From contig OW203740.1 of NCBI GenBank assembly GCA_934045075.1, positions 17,807,878-17,871,877 on the forward strand: a DNA stretch of 64,000 bases, in the 5' to 3' direction. This stretch comes from Yponomeuta sedellus (taxonomy: Eukaryota > Arthropoda > Insecta > Lepidoptera > Yponomeutidae). The position numbers were made by a program, and so were the translations under genes. The notes beneath the pieces are model-generated. The model searched no databases. It saw only the letters and a list, made by a program, of their open reading frames with translations, and was not told the DNA's origin. Below, in pieces: positions 10,686-23,200 of the stretch (positions are counted from its first letter, which is position 1; each line of letters starts with the position of its first letter).

Positions 10686-13600
10686 GTAAGTACCTTTCTC
10701 AGTTATACTGACTCGTAGTTTTATTGAAAGTAGTGTAGGAACTGCAGCTTAGTGAACATTACAAGTCAAATTAAGTGTCCGTTATATTTTGATATAGCTA
10801 ATTTTGATTTAGATAATTGCAAAAAAAAATAAGTAAATTACAAAAGGGGTTAATTTGAGACATTAGTTCAGATAAACCATTTTTCAAGTACATGATTGTG
10901 TCCACAGGTCAAGGTGAATTCTGATTAGGGTATTACTGTTTTACAACACCCATTTTTGGGTAGGCAGAGACTAGGGCTTACAACTTGCCACAATCTTAAC
11001 AAACCTTTTTACTAAAATGGAGTAGCCATGTTGTCTTTTAAAACCTACATAGCCAAATGTTTTGTTCTCTCCATTGGTAACTTTACATTGTAAAGATTTC
11101 TTTAGAAAAATAGTATGGAATAGAATAGAAAATGTTTCTTTGGTACCAATACAATCACAATAAAAACAATCATGGTTAACTGTATAAATTAGGGTTTACA
11201 TAACATACTTATTTTATTATATTTTCTTTATTAGGGACAACAAGCAGAAGTAGAATGTGTCTTAAACAAAAAAAATAGTTAAGTAATTGTACATCCAGGT
11301 CTGTTGTAGACTTTTAGTCCGGATTTACTTACGGGTGTTGTTATATCGGAAAAGTCCGACCAGGTTTTGCTCCGATTCGCAGAGCTTAATCATGGTGAGC
11401 AGAGACGGAGCTCGCGTTGTCGGTTGCTCGTCTCACACTGAGCCCTAGTCCTGGTCAGACTTTTCCGATATAACAACACCCGTAAGTAAATCCGGACTAA
11501 AAGTCTACAATGTGTTGTTGCTTACGAAAGTTTTAGTCCAGGTCTGTTATCCACATTTTATAATATTGTATTAATTTTTTATTTAACTAAGAAATCAAAC
11601 AAACAAATGCACCTTTAGTTGAAAGATTGCTCTACAACAAATCTCTGGACAGAAATAGAGAGAAAAAATAATATTCAAATGACTTCACAACAAAACTTCC
11701 ACCCTTAACTTTGAAGTGAAACATCCTTAATGATCTTAAGAGCCTGTACTGTACTGAAAGATGGCCCCAAAATGGTTGATTTCATTTTAAAATCAGTTGT
11801 TTTGGCTCTCAGTCATGGTTGGTCCTTTGCATGATTTTTAAAAACAAATGCAAACCATAAAAACGCAAAAATCTCTATGATCTAATCTCAGTTTAAAAAA
11901 AACAGCTCTGTTTGCTTCAAATATCTGACCAACCTCTACTCAACTAATTAAAATAATATACAAAGGTTTTTATTTCAATCTTTTTTGTCACATTAGTGAC
12001 AAAGTGTTAAAACTATCGAGCCCACAATCCATAGCCTTTGGGAAGTATTCTTGCATATTGCATCATCTCAAATTAAATTTTAAGTCTAGCTTATATTATT
12101 AAAACTTGATGGGACTCTTATGGCGGAGATAAAGCCGGTTTATGAGAGGAATTTCCAATATAAACCAGCTTCAACTCAGTCTCAAGAGTGTTGAAGAGGA
12201 ACCAATTTTTTTTAAATAATTCTGAGTATTTTAATATTATTAGAGTGAAGTCCTAACAGTTATTAATTTGACTCTACTGGAAAAAGTATTTCAGTTTATT
12301 CAAAGGGTACCAATGAACTTATGCTATCCCCAATTCAGCTCAAATAATAGCTTTTATTTTGTTAAAATAATAAGATTTATTCCTTAGATTTTAGTTTATT
12401 AAGGATGCACTAGCTTACTAGCAGTATTCAGATATAAGAAATGTATGTCAACATAGTGAATTTATATTCTGTTTGTTGAATAAAAATTAACAATTTAAGC
12501 ATTGTCTTTGGGTTTGAAGTAGAAAAAGGCACAGACCAGCAATGGAAGCATGATGAAGCTAGCCGCGCGTTTTAAATGTCAAAAGTCGCCGACTATCCCG
12601 TACAATAAGTACGAAAATCGCCACGATTTTTTTCCAGGCGGATTTTAAATCGCGTAGTGATTTAGTTGGGGAACTATTTTAGCGCGATTTTTGTTTGGCA
12701 AGTGCGTGCACCTACATTTTTCATGTGTTACAGATTTGTTCGGAAAATAGTTATCATGCGGTGAAAAATCGTAGCCTTATTGTCAAATTCTGACATTTTA
12801 GCCCCACAAAACGCGTGTCACGTGCCACCGTACTACCCAGACAGATTTATTATAGGGCTATTTATATACAAATAGGATTTATTTAGATTAGATTTGATAA
12901 CTTTCCAGCTTATCACTAGATAAACGTTTATCATTTATTTGTTAATTAAGAATTTTACAGTGTACTGAATACGAATGCTAGAAAACATTAGTCACATCTA
13001 ACCAGTCATAGAGCTCTTTTCTATAACTCTTTCGCGCCACGTAATTGCGATTTATCGATTAAAGAGACGTCACAGCAAGACTCGTTTTTATACCGTTACA
13101 ATAGCGTCTAGATTCCTGTAGTCCAAATGTCGCTAGCTAAAATAATACTGTAACTTACTGCAGGATGTTTGCATCAGACCCTTATCAACGGACGCTAATG
13201 CCTTTATGTTAAAGAGTAGAATAGCATAAACATTGGAAAGTGCCATTTACAAAGCGTATTTCAAATGAAATTGCACGCACGTGAATCATCACGTTTGCTG
13301 ACGCTTTCGCAGTTATTGAATATCTTGGTTTTTATCCTGGTCTTTATCTCCATTTAATCGTGAGTCAACACGTTTAAATGGCGTTTAAAAACCGATTTTT
13401 GGGTGGGTATTCATACTAATGAATAGGTACACCCGTAATAAATAGTTTTTTTTATTTTTACACAGAATCATTTTTAAACCTTGATAGCAACCCTTTGTAT
13501 GTCCTTGCTGCCGGGGCACGCATCTCTTGCTGCATCGCAGGAAGATTAGACCATACTCCACCACAGGGGCCAAGTCCGGGTTGGTGGAGGATTGTAAGAC

Positions 13601-16600
13601 AGTGGCGGGCCTTACTGTCAGAAGTTATCAAGCCGCTCGTAAGGCTCTGATATGGCTTAACGACTGCCATTACATAGCAGCCTGCAGCAACGGTTTAGCC
13701 TTCTTTTCAGGGCACGGAAGCGCTCGGGAAAAATGCCACTAGTGGTAGTCACGGGTTGGTCACCCTTATAGAACCTGGCCGCGACTGCCCAAGTGATTGA
13801 TTCCAATCATCTGGTTACAATAGGCCACGATCACTTCGAACCTTGTTAATAATACTGTAATTTTATTGCTTTTAGGTACATATTCATGTTACACCAAACT
13901 GCCAAGCTATCCCCTATAGTTTGATTCTTTCATAATTCGATAATTTTTGCTGTTCGTTGTGAAATTATATTTACTCTTGAATCATTTGCATTTTATTTAT
14001 CCAGCCGCTTTTATATAATACTAGCTGTGCCCCGCGGTGTTACTCACGGTTCATCAATTTTCCTATGGGAATAAGATATTTTCCCGCAGTAAAACGTAGT
14101 CTACGTTTTTGAACTAAAACTTTCGTAAGCACAACACATTGTAGACTTTTAGTCCGGATTTACTTACGGGTGTTGTTATATCGGAAAAGTCCGACCAGGT
14201 TTCGCGATTCGCAGAGCTTAATCATGGTGAGCAGAGACGGAGCTCTCGTCGTCGGTTGCTTGTTTCACCTGGTCGGACTTTTCCGATATAACAACACCCG
14301 TAAGTAAATCCGGACTAAAAGTCTACGTAGTCTACGTATTAATCTAGGGTGTCAGCTAACTCCATACCAAGTTTTATAAAAATAGCCTTAGGCGTTTAGA
14401 CGTGAAGAAGTAATAAATATACAGACTCACAAACTTTTGCGTGTGATGTGATTTTATGCTTAAGGCGGCCTCACAAGGAGCAATTCCCACGGACATGTAG
14501 TTTGACTTTTATTTACAAATTACATGTCGGATAGCAATAAAACTTTGCCAATACGTTAAGAGGACTCAAGTCGAGGTTTGAGCGTGCTTAGAATTGCAAA
14601 ATAAACTTCGATATCAACCCTTGTGTATAACCACTGCTGGGGCACGAGTCTCTTCCTGCATAACAGGAAGGTTAGGCTATACTTGAACACGGGGGCCAAG
14701 TCCGGGTTGTAGAAGATTGTAAGACAGTGGCGGGCCTTACTGCCAGAAGAAATAAACTTATGAAAAATAAGAAGTAGTGTTGAGAATAGTTTCTATGGAT
14801 AGTCTTATGAGGCTATAATTTTAAAAAAGCTATTTAGAGGCTAAAAATTCCACCCATGCCGGGATTCGAACCCGCGACCTCTGGCTATCCGTGCCAGCGC
14901 TCTAACCAACTGAGCTAATGGGCGACTCACCGGCATCAGTGAAATTTCGAACCTCTACACTATCTCTGTATTACGTAGGCTATAATTTCTTTTTTATTCT
15001 GTTATGGTCAGTTGTAAGCTGGTGCTGGATCATAGAGCCTCGATTTTCGTCCTCTAAAGTAAAAAAGTTACAATTCTATCCATTGGTGGCGCTAGATAAC
15101 CTCAAGGAGCCTGTTAACCTCTTAAGTCCTGTCCTGCCCTGTTCTTCATCTGTGCGCGACATCTTTATTCTAATAAAACGCAAATTCCCTGAAGGCAGAG
15201 TGCTTAGTGCGAGTTTTTTGACTACTCGATCGCGTTAACGAAAACTCATATTTCTATGGCATCGAGGAAGCGCCACCTAGCGACAAGTATGGAAATTAAA
15301 ATTGCTGAGTGCGATTTGTAATGGTTTACGTTAAGAAGTGAACACGTTTACCAGCCAAAACACAAATAAACTAAAGTTCATAAACGCTGGAAACGTTTTA
15401 AGAATCCAAGAGACTACCTTGAATTTTCCATGTTGCGGAAAAGACAACATAACGTAGAAAAAGAATGCTACAATAATTATATCAATAATATCGAAAACAA
15501 AATTAGGGAAAGTAGTATACATTTTTGGTCCTATTATATAAAATCCAGGCGTGGCATATCTAACTATCCAAAATTTGTAACTTACTTGGGTAACAAGTAT
15601 ACAGAAGGTGAGGATATCTGCAACGCATTTAATGGCTTCTTTAAAAGCGTCTTTATTCCTCCTGCTCATGAATATCCGGAGATGACATTTCCAGCAGCTT
15701 TACATGATTCTATGTCACATGCTCATAAACTATATCTAACGAACGATGATGTTTTAAAATGTATACAACTTCTAGACGTCAATAAGGGAGCCGGTTGCGA
15801 CGGTATACCTCCGTCATTTATCGTCCGTTCTGCGCCAGCTTTGACTGTCCCTCTTAGAATAATTTACAATAGATCTCTGAGCGATGGTACATTTCCGGAT
15901 ATCTGGAAGGAGGCATTTATCACTCCGATACACAAAAAAGGGTCCAAAGTTATGGTTGAAAATTATAGGCCAATATCAAAACTAAATATATTCAGCAAAA
16001 TTTTCGAAAAACTTGTGTATGAAGTTGTATATCAAACAGTTAAGCATGGCATACCATTAGAACGGTTTTTTGCGAGGTCGTTCAACGGTCAGCAACTTAG
16101 CAGTATTTTTAAACTCCCTGCACGGTTCTATGGACAAAAATAGACAGATCGATGTGATCTACACAGATTTCGAAAAGGCGTTCGACAGTGTAGATCACAT
16201 CATCCTGATTAAAAAGTTGCAGCACCTCGGAATTCATGGAGATTTGCTACGCTGGATTAAATCCTACCTAACAAACCGCTCTCAGGCTGTAGCTCTTGGC
16301 GGCTACAAGTCTGACTTTGTAACGATTTCATCTGGAGTTCCACAAGATCTCATTTGGGACCACTTCTCTATAACGCGTATTTATTTGATATTTACACAGT
16401 TTGCAATATTCCAATTACTTAATGTATGCAGATGATACCAAGATATTTATTGAGATTCGTACATTGGATGATTGTCATAAACTACAATCTGACTTAAATT
16501 GCCTCTCAAGTTATTACGAGCTAAATAGAATTAAAGTCAACACCTCTAAATGTCAAGTCATTACCTTCACGCGCAAAAACAAATCGTTGGACTTCACTTA

Positions 16601-17249
16601 TTCAATCCAAAATACAAAAGTAAATAGGACTAATATGGTACGAGATCTTGGTGTCTATCTGGATAGTAAGTTAACTATGAGTCAGCATATTGACGTCATA
16701 ACAGATAAAGCTTTTAAAAACTTAGGTTTCGTTATAAGAGCCAGCAAACCTTTTAAAAATGTGAATTGTATAAAAAATATATACAACGCTTACGTACAGA
16801 GTACGCTTGAGTATGCAAGCTGTATTTGGTATCCACAATATATAACTGAAATTCACAAAATAGAACGAATCCAACGTAAATTCATAAGTAACTAAAATTA
16901 TAAAACTGGCAAATGGTTTGACACTTACGAAAAGAGTTGCGAACATCATAGACTGTCTCCCCTACAAGACCGACGCATCGTAATAGACATGACGGTACTG
17001 TACAGCATTCTTCGTGGATCCTTAGACTGTCCGAGTCTTCTGAGTGAGCTTGGACTGCACGTGACGTCACGGCGGACCAGGCACACTCGCCTTCTGCATG
17101 TGCCCTTCCGCAGGACCAATTATACGAAAAATTCTATTCTGGTTAGGTTATGTAACACGTACAATAAACAATTTAGTGAGGTAGATCCTTTCATATATTC
17201 AAAACAAACGTTCAAAAACAACATAATCAAACAAATGAAAAACAAACAA

Positions 17250-17284
<35 letters not shown>

Positions 17285-20200
17285 CACACCACACGCATTC
17301 ACACACCACACGCATTCACACACCACACACACGCACTCACGCCACACAATGAGACTATTTTCTTTGTTTTAATCGTTAATTTGGATCACTTGGCTCAATA
17401 ACTTAAACACAATGTTAAAGTCATTTTTCTGTAACTTTTCCTTTGTTTGTGGTAACGATGTAAAACACTTTAAAACTTAAAATACTCTGCCCCAAGATAA
17501 GAAAAAAATATAAGTAATTCCGTGGAAATCTGTAATTGGCCATGTTATTTATCGTAAATGTTAAGTTTTTTTGTTACTGATTTCGCTGTAGATTTCCCTG
17601 TCATTAAATAAATAATAAATAAACACGAGTGCGAGTTGTACTGTGACAGCGTTTTGCCAGTTCGAACGGTTAACTTACTCATACTCACTACTCAATGCTC
17701 GATTAACGCGGTAGTAAAGTTATTCGATTGGATATGTCAAACTCGCACTAAGCACTCAGATATACTATCGACAGTACGACTTAACTTTAGTGGCATTTGG
17801 CATTAGCTGTAAGTTACAAATGTAAATAAACAAATTTAGCGTGACCAGTCTTATTTGGTCGCGAAGCTCTCTGACAATGAAAACTGCTTCAAATCATTTT
17901 CCCGCGAATGCCGTTTACACAAACTCAGACAGACAGACATTTTTTTACGCGATCCCAGTCGCCGCTTAACACCTATTGCATTTCTCCCTTAAATCAGAAG
18001 TATTAGATAAGCACTCTTATACAAACACTCAAAGACACACAAACACAGACACCCTTATACACACCCAAACACACCCTCACACACACACACACACCCTCCC
18101 TCACACACACACACATACACTGAGTCATTTAATCTTTTATTATTGTAACTAAAAGCTAAGACACCTATGTAAGTCTATATTTAGAGTGTTAGTACCCACG
18201 ACACAGGTTATGTCTAGTGTGGGTGCTACTGTATATTGTAATGTAAATTGTCTTCTGTTCAATAAAGTTTATTTAATTTTAATTTAATTGCATTTCTCCC
18301 AACACAGCCCTCACCATGCAGCGTGATGGCGGCCAGCGCCATAGTCTCCGACTCCCGAAGCACGGAAGAACTCCAGAAATCTTTCGGGGAGATTCTAGAC
18401 GAAAACGTGGTCCTGAAGGAGACTCTGCGACAGAACAACGAATCCCTGAAAGGACAGTTTCTCCTCATAGCGTCCTGCCAACAGGACATGCTGCGGACAC
18501 ACCAGATGCACCAGGAGAAGTTCAACGAGACCAAGGAGCTGGTTGAGAGGGTGAGTCTGCTCTGTAGTGACATTCTTGCGCCTTAGGCCTTTTTCTTCTG
18601 GAGATAAGCCAAGAGAAGTACAACCTTGATAAAAAATAAATTACTGAGGTACGTAGTTCAATTAGAGACTATCTAGAAACTCTCTTCGTAATTGATGTTG
18701 TCTCGCTGTCTATAGTGCCAGTCTACTATTTCTAGTGATATTCTAGCGCCGCGAACTATCTCTCTAGTGATAGTGAAGCGACCGGGCGTCTCGCTGTATA
18801 CAGTTACTAGCGCTGCAGGCCGAGTAGGCCGACTCTTTCTAGTGATTTTCCAGCGCCGCGAACACATTCTCTAGTGAGTAGAATAGTGCAGTCTAAGGTC
18901 ACTAGAGAAAGGGGATCGGTTTCTGGTAAACTAAGCGATTCTCTTTCCCAAGTGAAGAGAATCGCTTGCTTTACTAGCAACCGATTCTCTTTCTCTAGTG
19001 ACCTTTACTTCTTTCCTTTCTCTAGTTAACTCTTAGTGCCGCAGGCCGAGTAGGCAGACTCTTTGTAGTGGTTTGCGCGCCGCGAACACATTCTCTAGTG
19101 GAGCAGAGTTGTAGTCTAAGGTCACTAGAGAAAGGGAATCGGTGGCTGGTAATGCAAGCGATTCTCTTTCTCTAGTGAACTCCACGGGCTGTCTCTCAAT
19201 TGTAGCGCCGTTGGCCAAACTTCCCCTATAGAAATTACAGCGACACAAGCTATCTCACCACCTACAGTTGTAGACATCTATAGTTGTAGACATAGTGTAG
19301 ACATTTTTGCGGCGCGAGCCGACTTTTCTATGTAGTTACAGTCTAGCGCCGCATGTGGACATTTGTAGTTAGATTCTAGCACCGCTACTTCTACTTTCGC
19401 TCTAGTGTTTTTTAAACCCGCGCGCTGTGGGCTGTCTTTGTATAGTGATATTTTAGCGCATAGCACAACTCTCTCTAGTGATATTCTAGCGCCCCTCGAA
19501 AACCCACTCGAGTGAATTTCCAGCGACGCGGACAGACTCTATTGACATAGTGACTAGAGCCCCAGGCTGTCTCTATATCTCCAGTAAATTTGTCATATTA
19601 CAAAATCTGTCTACATGAATTTTGTATGTTTAAGCAATCATATTTTTCCTAATTACATTTTTTTGCACACAGCGTCGTATGCGTAGAATTTGAAAATAAT
19701 GTATTGCAGTCGCGCTTTAAACCACTAAATGTAGAAAAGTTTGTGAGCAATGTGACCGAGGATTATTCCTGATCATTATAGTCACATTTACTAAATATTA
19801 CTAACACATCTGTCTCTGTTGGACTTTAACCGGATAAGCTTAGGTACTAGGATTTTTGTCGGATGACTTGGAAGAGTCGGAAGAGACGAGCAACCGACGA
19901 CGCGAGCTCCGTCTCTACTCACCATGATTAAGCTCTGCGAATCAGAGTGAAACCTGGACTAACTCTTCCGATAAAAAGGCTAGTAAACTTATCCGGTGAA
20001 AATCCGATGTAATACTCACGAAAGTTTTATTTCACAACTGTCACTCTCTTCCAGCTACGTCAAGAAAACAAAAAGCTGAAACAAGACCTCTCCCTGCTCA
20101 TCACCAGCGGCCCGGCGACCATCAACGGGCAGGGCGACAGCCTGACCAAGTCCGGTCCGGCGTCCGACCAGCCCGACGGGACCAAGTCGGGTCCGCCGTC

Positions 20201-23200
20201 GGTGATCGAGTTCGTGACATCACCCGATGATGACACCATCAACAAGCTGACTTCGCAGCTTGAGCTGGTGGAGAAGCAACGGAGGCAGGTGCGTCATTGT
20301 TACACGACTGCGCCAAAAAGAGGGTAAGGGAGGTGCCACACGGGCGTTGTCTAAGCCCTTGCGGCCGTCATGGCAACTAAATTTCGCAACCGGTTGTGAA
20401 AAAGGAATTTTTATTGTTTGTCGGCAACTAGTTGCGAACATAGATATTTTTTTAACGCAACTAGCTGCCAACCAAGAATACTTTATCTGCCATGGCAACT
20501 GAGTTTCTCAACCAGTTGTGAAAAAGGATTTTATAATCTTTCTTGGTAACTAGTTGCGATATAAATAAGTAATGGGAAGTTTTATTAATTTGTTATTAAT
20601 TTGTGCTTCAATCCGTATATAAATTAGTAAGTATTGTCGCGGTCCTATCCCGAACCATCTAGAATAGAGCTTTCTGGAAGCCTATCGAATAGTCGCCGCA
20701 TGCTGCGTTTTAGTAAACAATAAAACGCTGCAAGCAATAGTGACTCGTATGTCCACTAGTATAAGGTTCAAATCTCTTTGACAAGGACTTTGTTCTAGAG
20801 TCGTTGCCGCGTGCACCGAGTGTAGGTACGTACTTGAATGTTCTAGAATCCTTGCCGGCGGATATAAATAGCGGCCGCCGCGGCGCGCTGTCAGTTCCAT
20901 TTGGAATAGCGAAGAGTGAGCTTCAAGTGAACATACCTGCGATACGAGCGATAACCTACGACCTCAGCGATACTATTGGACTTCGATTGAACCTGCGATT
21001 GGAATCTACGTTTGGACTTCGTGTCGTGAAGACCTGCAGACCAGACCCTGCGTGAATAAATCCTAAGAAGTTGTCATTGGCGTTTTACATCTAAATTCAG
21101 AACCCTAGCCCGTAACATTTGGTGTCAGAATTGGGGATTTGGAGATGCCACTGACTCCGAGAGAGGATACTTCTGGAGTGAGGACCAGGTCCAGAGGTGC
21201 TGCGGAGGCCACGCCCACTGCCCCTCAGGCCACGCCCACCGGCCATAGGGACACGCCCACTGGCCCCGCCCCCCAGACCACGCCCACTGACCAAGCCACG
21301 CCCACTGCCCCTCAGGCCACGCCCACCGGCCATAGGGACACGCCCACTGGCCCCGCCCCGCAGGCCACGCCCACCGACCAGGCCACGCCCACTGGCCCCG
21401 CCCACCAGGCCACGCCCACCGACCCCGCGCGCCAGGCCCCGCCCACCGGCCTTGACTACCAGGTTCCACTCAGCGACCAACAGGCTCCGCGTCCTAGCCA
21501 CTCCCACCTGGCCGCGCCCACCGAAGACATTAAACCTCCGTCACGTACAATGGAGGTTTTGGATATGTCATGCCTGATGGCAATGATGAAGGGCATACGA
21601 GAAGAACAGAGAGGCCTGCGAGAAGAACAGAGCAAGCAGATGCAGTGCCTGCAAGAACAACAGAGCAAGCAGATGCAGTGCCTGCAAGAAGAACAGAGAG
21701 GCCTGCGAGAAGAACAGAAGGCAGATCAACAGGTGATCCTTTCTGCCGTTACAAAGTTCAGTGATACGGTCGCTAAGCTACATGAAGATGTAGAGGTAGT
21801 GCACGAACGGGTTTCCGAATTAGAGGAAGACCTAAAAAATGTGAAAACCGGTCTCACTGGGCTAGAGAAGGAATTTCAACGTATAAAAGCTACTGGAGTT
21901 ACGTCGAGCGGAGTTGTCTGCATAAACCATGGGCCTAAAGTCAAGGTGCCTCCGTACGATGGTACTACGTCTTGGGTCGCCTACCGACAGCAGTTCCAGA
22001 CTGTCGCTGCTTCAAACGGGTGGACGGATGAACAGAGCCTGACAGCCCTCACCGTCGCGCTCAGAGGTTCGGCTTTATCTGTCCTGGAGGCACTGCCCAC
22101 CTCAGGCAGCGAGTTCAAAGATCTGCTGGAGGCACTTGAGGCTAGATACGGGGAACGACACCTGGAACACGTATTTCGTGCCCAGCTACGCGACCGGACT
22201 CAGCGCCTGGGTGAAGGACTTCAACAATGGGCGTTGGAAATTGAGAAGCTGGTTCGAAAGGCGTACCCTTCTGCTGATAGTAAGATGGTGGACACGAATA
22301 TTTTGCAAGCCTTCGTCGACGGAATCAAGGATCTTGAAATTAGGGCTGCAGTAAAGCTTCGCCACCATTCTTCATTAAAAGAAGCTCTGGCACACGCCCT
22401 GGAAGTAGAAGCTGTGCGTCATGATATCCGGCAAGGGTATAAACTTCGAGAAGTTACGGAGGAGGTTAAAGAGATCAAGACACCTCCCAAGAGAAACTCC
22501 GGGCGTATGTGTTACAAGTGTGGGGAAAGAGGGCATCTGCAGTTCACGTGTCCTAAGAAGGAAAGGCAACCGACCAAAACAGATGACAGACTGGATGCGT
22601 GTCTCAACAAAATAGAGCAGCGTTTTGAAGAGTTTGTGAAGAAGCATAACGCTGCGCCCTCCGCCGTGTATCAGGGAAACGAGTAAAAGCCAGGACTGCG
22701 GGGCGGGTACTGGCTGGAGCGGAGGAAGCCCCAGTAACCAGAATCTCACAAGCATGAAATGGGAACAGTCTACTAATATGCGGTGCAGTGAATAAAATAG
22801 AGTGCAAAATCACCCTAGATACAGGAGCCTCTAGAACAATAGTGAGACCAGACCTGGTGAAAGCTGTAGGGAGACGCAAAGGCACCAGTTTATGCAGACT
22901 TCTCTCCGCTTCTGGCCAGCAGATACCCGTCCTGGGTGAAAGGTCGGTCACGATATGCGTTGGGGAGGCGTCATATATTCACAACGTAATCGTAGCCGAA
23001 ATTATGGATGATTGCATTCTGGGCCTAGACTTTATGAAAAAACACAACTGTCACATCGATGTTTCTAACGGTGTCTTTAAATGTGGTGATGAGGAGAACT
23101 TCATACTTGGCGGTCCCGATGGAAATGTCACGTGCCTGAAGAAAATCGTAATACCTAGACGAGCACAAACTGAAGTAAAGGTGAAGCTGCCTTCGAGTCA

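Larger units (their letters stand above)
15372..17616 (+). mobile_element. Jockey/CR1-type LINE, 5'-truncated
   Basis: The insertion lies between the direct repeats AAATAAAC (15364-15371 and 17617-17624). It begins in the middle of the pol reading frame, so it was 5'-truncated on arrival. It ends in TAAATAAATAATAAATAAA-like 3' repeats typical of non-LTR elements. Confidence 0.85.
15198..17757. mobile_element. TIR MITE split by a Jockey-like LINE
   Basis: The left end GAGTGCTTAGTGCGAGTTT and the right end AAACTCGCACTAAGCACTC are exact complements. The MITE occupies 15198-15371 and 17625-17757. The uninterrupted relative at 36534-36841 shows the same internal sequence in inverse orientation, which proves that the middle is a later insertion. 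Confidence 0.85.

Noticed and set aside
14830..14925. tRNA-Ile gene
   Set aside because: The cloverleaf arms are recognisable, but base 33 is C, the acceptor stem has mismatches and the unit continues into SINE sequence, as in all other copies.
15331..15669. 112-codon minus-strand frame with apparent membrane segments
   Set aside because: It lies antisense to the LINE reverse transcriptase and spans the MITE/LINE junction.
20804..21055. 83-codon frame present in both LTRs
   Set aside because: It lies over the LTR promoter and polyadenylation signal and has no domain. It is a chance frame duplicated with the LTR.
21097..21577. Gly/Arg-rich and Trp-rich minus-strand frames opposite gag
   Set aside because: Shadows of the Pro/Thr repeat in gag.
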